A stretch of DNA of 40,825 nt. Source: Oscillospiraceae bacterium. GTDB lineage: Bacteria; Bacillota; Clostridia; Oscillospirales; Oscillospiraceae. The translations under genes were made by a program, and so were the position numbers. Where the stretch lies: positions 1 to 40,825 of the forward strand of contig JAHHSJ010000011.1 of the NCBI GenBank assembly GCA_020025295.1, read 5' to 3'. This document shows, piece after piece, positions 23,981 through 32,562 of this stretch. The notes beneath the pieces are model-generated. The model saw nothing but the letters and a program-made list of their open reading frames with translations, was not told where the DNA came from and made no database searches. Each line of letters opens with the position of its first letter. Positions within the stretch are counted from its first letter, which is position 1.

Positions 23981-24967
23981 TTAAGAAATACGGACACGGG
24001 GATCAACCACCGCGTAGAGAACATCGGAAATCAGGTTGCCCACCAAGGTCAACACAGCCATAAAGCTGAGGTAGAACATGGAGAACGGGATATCGCCGGA
24101 AGTCATGGACTGATAGGACACAAAGCCGATACCGGGGATGGAGTACAGGGTTTCGGTAATCAGTGCACCGGCAAACAGAGATGGCAGAGAGCCGCCCACG
24201 ATGGTAACCAGAGGAATCAGGGTGTTGCGGAAGGCGTGATGGTAAATGACCTTCTTCTCGCTCAGACCCTTGGCACGAGCCGTACGGATAAAGTCGGCGT
24301 TCAGCACTTCCAGCATATTCGTACGGGTATAACGCATCAGGCCGCCGATACTAATTACAATTAAGGTAACCAGAGGTAGGAACAGGTGCGCTGCCTTATC
24401 CATGAACTGACCCATGGGAGACAGGAACTCGTAGTTACGGCCAATCAGACCGCCCAGATCGAACCAGCCCAGCTTAACGCAGAACACCCACTTCAGCAGG
24501 GATGCGAAGAAGAAGGTGGGCAGGGAGATACCGGCCAGAGCCACGACAGTGATGGTGTAGTCCGTTCTGGAGTACTGCTTAGTAGCAGCGATAACACCCA
24601 GAGGAATGGCAATAATCACTTCAAAAATCAGGGTAATGAGACCCATGACGAAGGAGACGCCCACGGTGCTCTTGAACTTATCCAGCACGGGGACCGTCCA
24701 CTTCCAGCTATCACCAAACTGGCCACGGACGGCCTTGCCCAGCCAGCTAAAGAAGCCGGGGATAATGCCCTTGTCCATGCCATACATAACTTGCAGCTGT
24801 TCCATCCATTCTTCAAAGCTCTTGGAGCCGGGCTGCATCGACTTCTCTCGAGCCATCTGCTCAATATAAGAAGTGGGCAGACTGCGCAAGAGGCTGTAAA
24901 TGATCAGCATGACGAAGAACAGAATGAAGATGGAAATAATTAATCTTTTTACGATGTACTTTCGCAC
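23981..24967 (-). CDS. oppB: Oligopeptide ABC transporter permease OppB
   Basis: A 328-aa membrane permease with six predicted helices. The N-terminus RKYIVKRLIISIFILFFVML is the typical first helix of OppB/DppB. The EAA loop is seen in ADFIRTARAKGLSEKKVIYH followed by HAFRNTLIPLVTIVGGSLPS. The C-terminus SDVLYAVVDPRVRIS is also standard. It forms the translocation channel with OppC. The gene follows oppA after a 278-bp gap full of hairpins and precedes oppC by 18 bp. GGAGG lies about 6 bp before the ATG. Confidence 0.95.
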   Translation of the reverse strand: MRKYIVKRLIISIFILFFVMLIIYSLLRSLPTSYIEQMAREKSMQPGSKSFEEWMEQLQVMYGMDKGIIPGFFSWLGKAVRGQFGDSWKWTVPVLDKFKSTVGVSFVMGLITLIFEVIIAIPLGVIAATKQYSRTDYTITVVALAGISLPTFFFASLLKWVFCVKLGWFDLGGLIGRNYEFLSPMGQFMDKAAHLFLPLVTLIVISIGGLMRYTRTNMLEVLNADFIRTARAKGLSEKKVIYHHAFRNTLIPLVTIVGGSLPSLFAGALITETLYSIPGIGFVSYQSMTSGDIPFSMFYLSFMAVLTLVGNLISDVLYAVVDPRVRIS

Positions 24968-25048
24968 GAATGCTACCTCCGTTCTTTTTCTTTCTTTGGT
25001 ATTCCTCTTAATTTATTTTATAAACGGGATAAAGTCCCAAATTTAAAC

Positions 25049-25105
25049 TGCATATCAAGGCACAGTTTCCCTGTCAGCCGCAGCAAAGCTGTCCCTTGAT
25101 ATGCA
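25049..25105 (-). promoter_or_regulatory. Intercistronic hairpin, oppB-proximal
   Basis: TGCATATCAAGG (25049-25060) pairs perfectly with CCTTGATATGCA (25094-25105). After one mismatch the stem is extended by four pairs. The loop is about 22 nt. It lies between oppA and oppB. Confidence 0.7.
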
Positions 25106-25122
25106 ATTATAAAATGCATGGT

Positions 25123-25163
25123 GGGCCACTCCCACGGTTGGATCCCAACCGCAGGAGCGGCCC
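25123..25163 (-). promoter_or_regulatory. Intercistronic hairpin with a 19-bp stem, between oppA and oppB
   Basis: Blocks GGGCC, CTCC and CGGTTGG pair with CCAACCG, GGAG and GGCCC around an ATC loop. The mismatches on the plus strand (A/C, and CA opposite CA) all become G-U wobbles on the minus strand, so the transcript has an unbroken 19-bp stem. There is no T-run after it, so RNA stabilisation fits better than termination. Confidence 0.75.
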
Positions 25164-25167
25164 TCTT

Positions 25168-25239
25168 CCGCACTTTTAACAAAGTACGGGAATCAATTCA
25201 GTTTATCTGTACCGAATTCAGCCAGATTCCAATTGATTC
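25168..25239 (-). promoter_or_regulatory. Two further hairpins directly after oppA
   Basis: At 25168-25189 CCG and ACTTT pair with AAAGT and CGG around TAAC; the single mismatch is again a G-U pair on the minus strand. At 25190-25239 GAATCAATT pairs with AATTGATTC around a 32-nt loop, 7 bp after the oppA stop codon. Confidence 0.55.
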
Positions 25240-25245
25240 GGAAGC

Positions 25246-27513
25246 TTACTTCAGCTTGAGGTTCTCGATCTCAGCAGTCCACTTGTAGAAGGGAGTGATA
25301 TCGGGAGTAGCAGTGCTCATGTCAACGCGCTCGGTGCTGTACACGACAACATCCTGACGCTGATAGACAGGAACCTCGCAAGCCCAGTCGATGACGGTGT
25401 CCAAGCAAGCCTTGTACATAGCCTTACGATAGGTCTGGTCGGTGGACTTACGGGCAGTCATGATCATGTCATCCAGCTCGGGGTCAATGACCTGATACAT
25501 ATAGTTAGAACCACCGGCGTTGGCACCACCATGGGCGGCGTCAGAGTAGTAGACCTGATACATATCGGGATCGATTGCAGCGCCCCAAGCGGCAACCCAC
25601 ATCTCAACACTCTGGGCCTCCAGAGCATTCCACAGGTCGCTGCCCTGAGACAGGTCGGTGATGATCAGGTTGATGCCCAGCTCAGCCAGAGCTTCCTTAG
25701 CCAGGGTCAGAACCATGAAGGTGGGATGGTCGCCAGAACCGTCAGCGGGAATCTGGATCTCGTATTCCATCTTGGCGCCCTCGGGAGCAGCGGTGACCTT
25801 GCCGTCAGCGACGGTGTAGCCAGCAGCCTTGAAGTAATCCAGAGCAGCGGCCTTAGCAGCAGCGTACTTTGCATCTGCGTCCATATCGGAAGTGTAGATG
25901 TCGTTGCCGTTCACATCCACGGAGAAGGCAACCTTGTAGCCCTCATCGGTGGGACGGGGAGCAGCCCAAGAAGTGTTGGAGATAGGATAGTTGATAACGG
26001 TAGCACGCTCGCCGTAGTAGGAGTCAATAGCGACATCGCGGTACACGGAGAAGATGGTGCCGAAGGCCTTACGGAGGTTCTTAGAAGCATCGGAAGCGCC
26101 ATCGCCGCCCACGCTCACATTGTTAGCGTTCATGCCGATGTAGCCATAGCCCAGAAAGTCGATGGTCTCGCTGGTGATAACATCACCGGTCAGCTCGCCG
26201 CCGTTGGCTTCCTCGATGGCCTTAACCGTATCCTGAGAGAAGGTAGGATCGGAGACGTCCAGAGAACCGGTGAGAACACCGTTCAGCTTATCAGCCTCCT
26301 GCATTTCCTGAATGTTGACATACTTGGTTGCAGGCTCGCCCTTGAAGTAGTTCTCGTTGGCCTCGTAGTTGATGACGCCATTCTCAAACTTGATGAACTT
26401 GTAGGGGCCAGCGCCCATAGGCTGAGCCATCTTAGCACGGACGGAGCTCAGGTCGCCCTTGGGGAAGCCGAACTGGTTGTTGTCATAGTCATACAGCTCA
26501 GGATCGCCATAGTAGTGCATAGGAGCAATGGACAGGCCCAGCTGATAGACCAGAGTAGCGTCGACCTCGGTGGCCACGATACGCATGCTGTAATCGCCGG
26601 TCTTCTGGATGCCGGAGATGTTGGGTGCGGACTCGCCGGTCTGAACACCGATGGTGTAGGCGTCATAGTTCTCCATCAGATCGAACAGAGAGGAGCCGGC
26701 AGACTCAGTGGAAGACACGGTCTGCAGATCCCACTCATACTTGTCGGCCAGAGCGTTGAACATATCGGTGGTGGTAGCACCCTCAGCAAGGCCCTCAATG
26801 CCCCAGTTTGCTGCGGCATCAGCGATGTTGGTTGCATCCTCGATGTAACCGCCGGCAGCCAAGAAGTCAACGATCTCCTGGCAGAATGCAGCGCCGGCCT
26901 GATCCAGGTCAGCCCACAGAGCCTTCTGCTGATCCTCAGTCCACAGGCTGAAGTCAGTGTTGTCGCGGCCAGCCTCAACGATCAGATTGAACAGGGTCTC
27001 CATGCCGCTGCGATAAGCCTGCATGCCCTCGATGGGAGCAGAGAACAGGGAGTGCTTACCTTCGAAGGTAGGATCGCAGACCACATAGTAGCTGAAGATC
27101 ACGTCGTCGATGGTGATAGGCTCACCGTCGGAGAACTTCAGATCATCACGCAGGGTGAAGTCATAGTAGACGGTACCGTCGGAATTCTCGGTAACAACCA
27201 GATTGGCGGGGCCGTAGTAGGTGTAGTCGGTACCATTGTACTCGTGGGTCTCGCCCTCAATACCATTATAAATAATGGCACCGGAACGGTCGTTGGTCAG
27301 CAGACCAATCTGAGTCAGATCAGCCGCATTCTGGTCGTAGGCAGTATCGGCGAAGAAAGGAGAGAACTTGCTGTTGAAGGGCAGAGAGCCCACCACCAGG
27401 GGAGTTTCCTTTCTGGAACCGGAGCCAGAGCTAGATCCGCCGCCACAGGAAGCCAAGGCAAAGACCATAGCCAGTGCGAGGATCAACGCCAGCAACTTTT
27501 TGATGTTTTTCAT
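25246..27513 (-). CDS. oppA: Oligopeptide-binding lipoprotein OppA (SBP family 5)
   Basis: A 755-aa extracytoplasmic solute-binding protein and first gene of the opp operon. The N-terminus is a lipoprotein signal (basic KNIKK, hydrophobic core, LASC lipobox with Cys23), followed by a Gly/Ser linker. SBP_bac_5 features include SDGEPITIDDVIFSYYVVCD (near 125-145), YDNNQFGFPKGDLSSVRAKM, the segment QPMGAGPYKFIKFENGVINY and RKAFGTIFSVYRDVAIDSYY. Common family members are about 500-600 aa; extra length lies around residues 170-300, an Ala-rich helical stretch. It should deliver peptides to OppBC. GGAGGAAAA precedes the ATG. Gene context, a complete transporter, strongly supports peptide import. 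Confidence 0.93.
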   Translation of the reverse strand: MKNIKKLLALILALAMVFALASCGGGSSSGSGSRKETPLVVGSLPFNSKFSPFFADTAYDQNAADLTQIGLLTNDRSGAIIYNGIEGETHEYNGTDYTYYGPANLVVTENSDGTVYYDFTLRDDLKFSDGEPITIDDVIFSYYVVCDPTFEGKHSLFSAPIEGMQAYRSGMETLFNLIVEAGRDNTDFSLWTEDQQKALWADLDQAGAAFCQEIVDFLAAGGYIEDATNIADAAANWGIEGLAEGATTTDMFNALADKYEWDLQTVSSTESAGSSLFDLMENYDAYTIGVQTGESAPNISGIQKTGDYSMRIVATEVDATLVYQLGLSIAPMHYYGDPELYDYDNNQFGFPKGDLSSVRAKMAQPMGAGPYKFIKFENGVINYEANENYFKGEPATKYVNIQEMQEADKLNGVLTGSLDVSDPTFSQDTVKAIEEANGGELTGDVITSETIDFLGYGYIGMNANNVSVGGDGASDASKNLRKAFGTIFSVYRDVAIDSYYGERATVINYPISNTSWAAPRPTDEGYKVAFSVDVNGNDIYTSDMDADAKYAAAKAAALDYFKAAGYTVADGKVTAAPEGAKMEYEIQIPADGSGDHPTFMVLTLAKEALAELGINLIITDLSQGSDLWNALEAQSVEMWVAAWGAAIDPDMYQVYYSDAAHGGANAGGSNYMYQVIDPELDDMIMTARKSTDQTYRKAMYKACLDTVIDWACEVPVYQRQDVVVYSTERVDMSTATPDITPFYKWTAEIENLKLK

Positions 27514-27586
27514 TTTGCATTTTCCTCCTCTAATAAATTCAGAATCCGTGGGAACAAGTGGATGGTATTTCGCGTCTATTCACGAA

Positions 27587-27653
27587 GCAGAAAACGGAAA
27601 ATTCCGCATTTCTGCACCAGCAACCATGTTCATCACCCATCTGTGATGGTGAT
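27587..27653 (-). promoter_or_regulatory. Structured 5' leader of the opp operon
   Basis: Two hairpins lie between the promoter and oppA. At 27587-27615 GCAGAAA pairs with TTTCTGC with an inner CGGAA stem. At 27632-27653 ATCACC pairs with GGTGAT with an inner ATC/GAT extension. No known riboswitch class is recognised. Confidence 0.45.
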
Positions 27654-27666
27654 TCTACTTCAGTAC

Positions 27667-27696
27667 ATTATATTACTTTCAGGGCTGTCTTGTCAA
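27667..27696 (-). promoter_or_regulatory. Consensus sigma-A promoter of the opp operon
   Basis: On the minus strand a perfect TTGACA (27691-27696) and a perfect TATAAT (27667-27672) are spaced by 18 bp. The expected transcript start near 27660 gives a leader of about 145 nt. Confidence 0.85.
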
Positions 27697-27738
27697 TTCT
27701 CAGTGGAACATTTTATGAATTTTAACGAACAAAAAGCT

Positions 27739-28290
27739 TCATTCTTCCCATTCCAAACCCATAACCAAACGATGAATCAAAATTGCACTGACAAACATCA
27801 CCGCTTCTAAGAAGAGAAGCAGCAATCCAGCCCCCATTTTCCCGTGAAACGGAAGGGCAAACACATTCACCGCTTCCCCCAAAATTGCAACTCCGGCAAA
27901 CAGCGCCGTCAAAAAACTTCGAGCCGGAAGCTGTTTTGCCGTTGCCTGAAAGACATATTCCCGTATTTGTTCCCCTGCCGCGGACAGTCTGCCGATTGCC
28001 CACATTTCGGACACCGCAGCCACCAAAGCAAGCACATACGGGAGCACCGCCCAGACCGTTCCTTCCATGCCGGTCTGGGGTGTGCAGCCGGCAATCACTC
28101 CGGCAATCACTCCGGCTGCACTCAGTATCCACAATTTGACCAAAGTTTCCCGGCGAGGGGCTTTCCAACCGATTTTTTTGCCGGTGTAGATGAATTCTCC
28201 CGCCACATTGGGCTTGAAATCATTCAGATACGCCCGTCGTCCGCCGGACTTTTTCTTTTTTTCCTTGGTCTCTTTCTTATCCTGTTCCAT
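27739..28290 (-). CDS. Unknown four-helix membrane protein, downstream of the M3 peptidase gene
   Basis: A 183-aa protein. The N-terminus is very basic (EQDKKETKEKKKKSGGRRAY), followed by about 40 polar residues and four hydrophobic segments near 53-68, 79-98, 124-144 and 150-174 (for example GAGLLLLFLEAVMFVSAIL). No catalytic motif or named family is recognised. It starts 1 bp after the stop of the peptidase gene, so both are on one transcript. The sequence past its stop leads into the opp promoter region with no clear terminator. Its role beside the peptidase is open. Confidence 0.75.
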   Translation of the reverse strand: MEQDKKETKEKKKKSGGRRAYLNDFKPNVAGEFIYTGKKIGWKAPRRETLVKLWILSAAGVIAGVIAGCTPQTGMEGTVWAVLPYVLALVAAVSEMWAIGRLSAAGEQIREYVFQATAKQLPARSFLTALFAGVAILGEAVNVFALPFHGKMGAGLLLLFLEAVMFVSAILIHRLVMGLEWEE

Positions 28291-28291
28291 A

Positions 28292-29995
28292 TTACTCGAT
28301 TCCGGTCAGGTCGAAGTGCTCCAGCCAATCCTTGGCTGCCTCGCACACGCCCTTGAGGCACTTCTCATCGAAGGGGCTTTCCAGACCGGCATTTTCCAGC
28401 AGCTCGGTGAAGGTGTGGCTGCCGCCCTGCATGGTGTAGGCCATGTAGTGCTTCCAAGCGTTCTTCTGATCCTTCTGGAGCAGCGCCCAAATCTGAAGAG
28501 CCACAGTCTGAGCCAGACAGTAGTCGATGTAGTAGAAGGGGCTGGAATAGATGTGGTGCTGACGCTGCCAGCCCTCGCCCTCGGAATAGAAGGGAATCTC
28601 GCCGTCCAGCCGCATCCAAGGCATATAGACCTCCAACAGCTCCTTCCAGACCTGATGGCGCTGCTTGGGCGTCATCTCGGGATGGGCATAGACCTCATGC
28701 TGGAAGTGGTCCACCATGGTGCCGTAGGGAATGAAGGTCAGGGCATTGGAGAGGTGGCTGTAATAGAACTTCCGGGTCTGATCTCCGAAGAAGCCCTCCT
28801 CCCAAGGCCATGCAAGGAACTCCATGGACATGGAATGGACCTCGCAGCTCTCCATGCTGGGCCAGACGGTGCTGAGCGGCATACGGCTGCGGTTCATATA
28901 GCACGCAAAAGCGTGGCCTGCCTCGTGGGTGACCACCTCGACATCGCCCTGAGTGCCGTTGAAGTTAGCAAAGATGAAGGGCACGCCGTAGTCCGGAATG
29001 CCGGTGCAGTAGCCGCCGCTGGCCTTGCCCTCGGTGGACAGCACATCCAGCAGCTCGCCGTCCCGCATGGTGTGCCAGAACTCGCTGGTCTCCGGGGACA
29101 GCTCCTCGTAGAACTTGGTGGCGTGGGCCAGAATGTCCTCTGCCGTGCCCTGAGGACGGGGGTTGCCGGAACGGAACTCCAGCGCATTATCCGCAAAGCT
29201 CATAGGATAGGTCTTGCCCAGACGCTTTGCCTGCTCCCGGTAGATGCTGTCTGCCACGGGAACCAGATACTTGCGGACGGCGGCGCGGAACTTTTCCACA
29301 TCCTCCTTGGTGTAGCAGTTGCGGCCCATGCGGTAGTAGCCCAGCTCGGTGTAGCCGTCATAGCCCAGCTTTCTGCCCATGGTGTCACGGAGGTGGACCA
29401 GCTGATCGTAGAGATCGTCCAGCTGTGCCTGATTTTCCTTGTACCAGCGGCCCTCTGCCTGCCATGCGGCCAGACGACGCTGGTCATCCGGGTCAGACTT
29501 GAAGGGAGTCAGCTGGCTCAGGGTGTAGATGCCGCCCTCAAAGGGAATCTGGGCGGAGGCCAGCAGCTTTTCATACTCCTGCGTCAGGTCGTTCTCCTTT
29601 TGCAGTTCAGGAATGATTTCGGGAGAGAAGGTTTTCAGCTCCAGCTCGGCGTTGGTAAACATCACCTGACAGAACTCCTCGGCAAACTCCTTGCGGAAGG
29701 GGCTCTTCAGCATCGCCATGGTCCATGCCTGTTCGTATTCCTGCACCTCTGGCACAACAGCGTTCCAGAACTTTACCTCGTCGTAGTAGAACGCATCCCG
29801 GGTGTCGATGCTGTGGCGGGTGGTTGCCAGCGTCTGCATGGTCTCAATGTGCTTTTCCAGCTTTTCCTTTTCCAGAAACACAGCTCGGGCTGCTTCGTAG
29901 TTCTCTGCCTGCTCCAGACGGGTAGTCATCTCAGCCAGCTGTGCTTTGACCTGCTCCATATCCGGACGCTCATAGGGCATTTCTTTGAACTTCAC
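28292..29995 (-). CDS. M3 family oligoendopeptidase (PepF-like)
   Basis: A 567-aa zinc metallopeptidase that cleaves short peptides in the cytoplasm. The active site is VVTHEAGHAFACYMNRSRMP (HExxH, here HEAGH), followed about 25 residues later by SMESCEVHSMSMEF, which supplies the third zinc ligand Glu. The long helical N-terminal half is typical of M3B oligoendopeptidases of Clostridia. The frame opens with GTG at 30004, but AGGAG lies 8 bp before GTG at 29995, which gives MKFKEMPYERP and is preferred. It lies upstream of the opp operon on the same strand, so imported peptides are its likely substrates (inference). Confidence 0.93.
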   Translation of the reverse strand: MKFKEMPYERPDMEQVKAQLAEMTTRLEQAENYEAARAVFLEKEKLEKHIETMQTLATTRHSIDTRDAFYYDEVKFWNAVVPEVQEYEQAWTMAMLKSPFRKEFAEEFCQVMFTNAELELKTFSPEIIPELQKENDLTQEYEKLLASAQIPFEGGIYTLSQLTPFKSDPDDQRRLAAWQAEGRWYKENQAQLDDLYDQLVHLRDTMGRKLGYDGYTELGYYRMGRNCYTKEDVEKFRAAVRKYLVPVADSIYREQAKRLGKTYPMSFADNALEFRSGNPRPQGTAEDILAHATKFYEELSPETSEFWHTMRDGELLDVLSTEGKASGGYCTGIPDYGVPFIFANFNGTQGDVEVVTHEAGHAFACYMNRSRMPLSTVWPSMESCEVHSMSMEFLAWPWEEGFFGDQTRKFYYSHLSNALTFIPYGTMVDHFQHEVYAHPEMTPKQRHQVWKELLEVYMPWMRLDGEIPFYSEGEGWQRQHHIYSSPFYYIDYCLAQTVALQIWALLQKDQKNAWKHYMAYTMQGGSHTFTELLENAGLESPFDEKCLKGVCEAAKDWLEHFDLTGIE

Positions 29996-30083
29996 GAAAA
30001 TCACTCCTAACTTTTATACTTTTATATGTATCATCCAATTTTCTAGTGCTTTGCCATTTTATGTTTTAGTTCAGCATTTTAAC

Positions 30084-30112
30084 AGTTTAAACTATTATTT
30101 ATCCAGTGTCAA
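30084..30112 (-). promoter_or_regulatory. Promoter of the M3 peptidase gene
   Basis: On the minus strand TTGACA (30107-30112) and TAAACT (30084-30089) are 17 bp apart. The -10 box overlaps a 10-bp palindrome AGTTTAAACT, which could be an operator. The promoter lies directly after the molybdoenzyme stop codon. Confidence 0.65.
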
Positions 30113-30120
30113 ACCTATTT

Positions 30121-32331
30121 TTAATTCGTTTTCCGAGCTTCTACCAAATTTGTGTGCTGTCCGTTTCCTTTTGCGTAGGGTGTGGGGTGCAGAGAAGTGA
30201 GCACATTGACGCATCCCCGCTGGTCCACACCGGCTTCGTCCGGCGTGTACCAAGCCCCCTGCGCAATCGCCACCACACCGGGCATCACATCCTCGGTGAT
30301 ATGCACCGGAACCTCCATGGCACCCCGGTCATTCCAGACCCGGACCCGGTCCCCTGCTTCCACCTTCCGCTGCGCCGCATCCAGAGGATGCATCCACAAC
30401 TGCTGAGGAGCAATCCGCTCCATGTCGGGATTATTGTCGTGGATGGAGTGACAACGCCGCCGGGTGTGCCAGCTGATCAGCTGCAAGGGGTACTCCCCTA
30501 CCCTCGCCTGCTCCACCCCTTCCGGCACCGGCACATAGCGGGGAATCGCCGGGAACGGATCTCGATAGGTGCTATGGTAGACGGTTTCCGAGAACAGCTC
30601 CACTTTACCGCTTTTTGTTGGGAATTCACGGTCTGCAAAGGCAATTTTCGGCGGCTTCGGCGGATAACGGTACACGCCGGCGGCTCGGAATTCCTCAAAG
30701 GGCGGCAGAGTAGGCTCCCAAGTCCGCAAATCCTCGTACATCCACTCCAGCCACTGCCGGGTGTTCCGTCCGCAGGTAAATTGTTCCTTCAAACCTAGCT
30801 TTTCCGCCACTTCACTGAGCCAGTCGTACTCAAACCGCCCCTCATAAAGCGGCTCTACTACCTGATTGTTATAGCCCACAAAGTCGCCCCAAAGCCAAGG
30901 GGATGTGAGGTTTTCACTCTCCAAAAAGGACACTCCCGGCAGGAGAATGTCGGCAAATTTTGCACTTGCGGTCATAAAAAGGTCACTGCACAGAATAAAT
31001 TCGCATTTCGAGGTGTCCCGAAGCAGCGCTGCGGTGCGGTTGATGTCGCCGTGCTGGTTGATAAGGCAGTTTCCCGCCAGATTGACGATCATTTTCACAT
31101 CGGAGGCAAGCCGCTCGCCCCCTTTGACTCCGTCCAGCCCGGTCATTTCGTGTCCCCGCTCCACCGCCTCGGTCCAGCAGTAGGAGGGGATCTGCATGGA
31201 GTACGGGTTCTTCACATAGGGCAGGCAAGGCTCCCGATGGGTGGTGCAGTAGCCGCTGCCGGCTGCCCAGCCGCCGCTGACCCCTACATTTCCCGTCATG
31301 CAAGCCAGCAGAATACAGCCCCGGACGCCCTGTTCCCCGTAGGCATGACGCTGCGGACCCCAGCCCTGAATGAGCGCCGCCGGCTTTGCCGTGGCATATC
31401 TCCGGGCCAACTGTGTGATGGTCTGCGCCGGGATTCCGGTGATATGTTCCCCCCATTCCGGTGTTTTCGGTGTGCCGTCTTGCTTTCCCAGCAGATAATC
31501 CAGCACGCACTCCTCCGGGTCGATTCCTTCCGGCATATGGTTCTCGTCAAAACCTATGGTGCAGGAATCCAAAAAATTCCGGTCTGCTAACCCTTCCGTC
31601 CAAATGACATAGGCCATAGCGTCCGCCAAAGCCGCATCCGTAGCCGGACGAATGGGAATCCACTCCGCATCCAGCGCCTTCACCGTGTCATTTCGTCTGG
31701 GGTCAATTACTACAATCGGAATTCCTTTGTCCTTTGCCTTTCTGAGGTAGTACATACTGACACTGTCAAACTTGGTTTCCGCCGGATTGTGTCCCCAGAG
31801 CAGGAGAAACTGACTGTTGAGCCAGTCCTCCGGGGAATTTCCGGAATTTGCCGTGCCGTACATCAGCTCCGTCGCCGGGGTGATACAGGCGGTAGAATAC
31901 GAATTATAGTAATCCAAAAAGCCGCCGTCCAGACTCAGCAGCCGCTTAGCCAGCTCTCTGGGGGAAAAGGCAGCGCTGACGCCGGTGGCGTAGGTCACAT
32001 ACCGGGAACCGGGACCGTAAGTGTCCCGAATCCGAATCCACTCCTCGCTGATCCGCTCCACCGCCTCTTTCCAAGAGATCGGACGGAACTTGCCCTCTCC
32101 CCGTTCTCCCACCCGGAGCAGCGGCGTGCGAAGCCGGCGTTCATTTAAATAAGTTTTATGGTAGTTCATTCCCCGCTCACAGGCGCTCAGCGGCACGCCG
32201 CACTCAGCCTTGGCTTTGGAATCGGTGGTCAGTTTGATGATTTTTCCATCCTGCACATGGGCATAAATAAGACAGCGTCCGCCGCAATTATTCCGCCCGG
32301 TGGTAGGAATCACTCGAATTTCATCCTTCAC
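30121..32331 (-). CDS. DMSO-reductase-family molybdopterin oxidoreductase, cytoplasmic, stand-alone
   Basis: A 736-aa large-subunit type protein. The DmsA/YnfE pattern is clear: TPLLRVGERGEGKFRPISWK near 69-88, the Mo-ligand region LDYYNSYSTACITP (Ser146 in Y-S-T), VVIDPRRNDTVKALDAEWIP for cofactor binding, and a C-terminal molybdopterin-binding domain from about residue 600. The N-terminal Fe-S motif reads TTGRNNCGGRC...ECGVPLSACERG, with Cys16, 20, 44 and 51, but lacks the first Cys of the DmsA motif. There is no Tat signal peptide, and no electron-transfer (DmsB) or anchor (DmsC) gene beside it. GTG at 32331 follows a perfect AAGGAGGT. The substrate is unknown. Confidence 0.85.
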   Translation of the reverse strand: MKDEIRVIPTTGRNNCGGRCLIYAHVQDGKIIKLTTDSKAKAECGVPLSACERGMNYHKTYLNERRLRTPLLRVGERGEGKFRPISWKEAVERISEEWIRIRDTYGPGSRYVTYATGVSAAFSPRELAKRLLSLDGGFLDYYNSYSTACITPATELMYGTANSGNSPEDWLNSQFLLLWGHNPAETKFDSVSMYYLRKAKDKGIPIVVIDPRRNDTVKALDAEWIPIRPATDAALADAMAYVIWTEGLADRNFLDSCTIGFDENHMPEGIDPEECVLDYLLGKQDGTPKTPEWGEHITGIPAQTITQLARRYATAKPAALIQGWGPQRHAYGEQGVRGCILLACMTGNVGVSGGWAAGSGYCTTHREPCLPYVKNPYSMQIPSYCWTEAVERGHEMTGLDGVKGGERLASDVKMIVNLAGNCLINQHGDINRTAALLRDTSKCEFILCSDLFMTASAKFADILLPGVSFLESENLTSPWLWGDFVGYNNQVVEPLYEGRFEYDWLSEVAEKLGLKEQFTCGRNTRQWLEWMYEDLRTWEPTLPPFEEFRAAGVYRYPPKPPKIAFADREFPTKSGKVELFSETVYHSTYRDPFPAIPRYVPVPEGVEQARVGEYPLQLISWHTRRRCHSIHDNNPDMERIAPQQLWMHPLDAAQRKVEAGDRVRVWNDRGAMEVPVHITEDVMPGVVAIAQGAWYTPDEAGVDQRGCVNVLTSLHPTPYAKGNGQHTNLVEARKTN

Positions 32332-32475
32332 TATTTTGACCTCCTTCGCCGTTTTTTCTCTTTGCTCTTACAATATCCGCAACCTTTGTCCTTGTCAAGA
32401 ACCGCACATTCGGTTTGACGCTTCTCTGCCGAATGCGTCCCGGAGCCTCAGAAAAAACTGGAAAACAAAAAATGT

Positions 32476-32504
32476 GCATACTTTTTCCCTTGTCGCCCAA
32501 ACTA
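32476..32504 (+). promoter_or_regulatory. Sigma-G-like promoter of the SASP gene
   Basis: GCATA (32476-32480) and CAAACTA (32498-32504) are spaced by 17 bp. This fits the forespore sigma-G consensus recalled from Bacillus (GHATR and CATWHTA) in all but one position, and it precedes a typical forespore gene. Confidence 0.6.
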
Positions 32505-32562
32505 CTCTCGAACCTTTCCTCCAGAGGAATGGTTCCAACGCATAAGAGAGGAGATTTTTACT

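Noticed and set aside
25531..27810. A 759-codon plus-strand open frame opposite oppA
   Set aside because: Antisense shadow of the lipoprotein gene, which has a lipobox, ribosome binding site and promoter of its own.
28190..30010. A 606-codon plus-strand open frame opposite the M3 peptidase
   Set aside because: The opposite strand has the HEAGH active site and full family similarity; this one has none.
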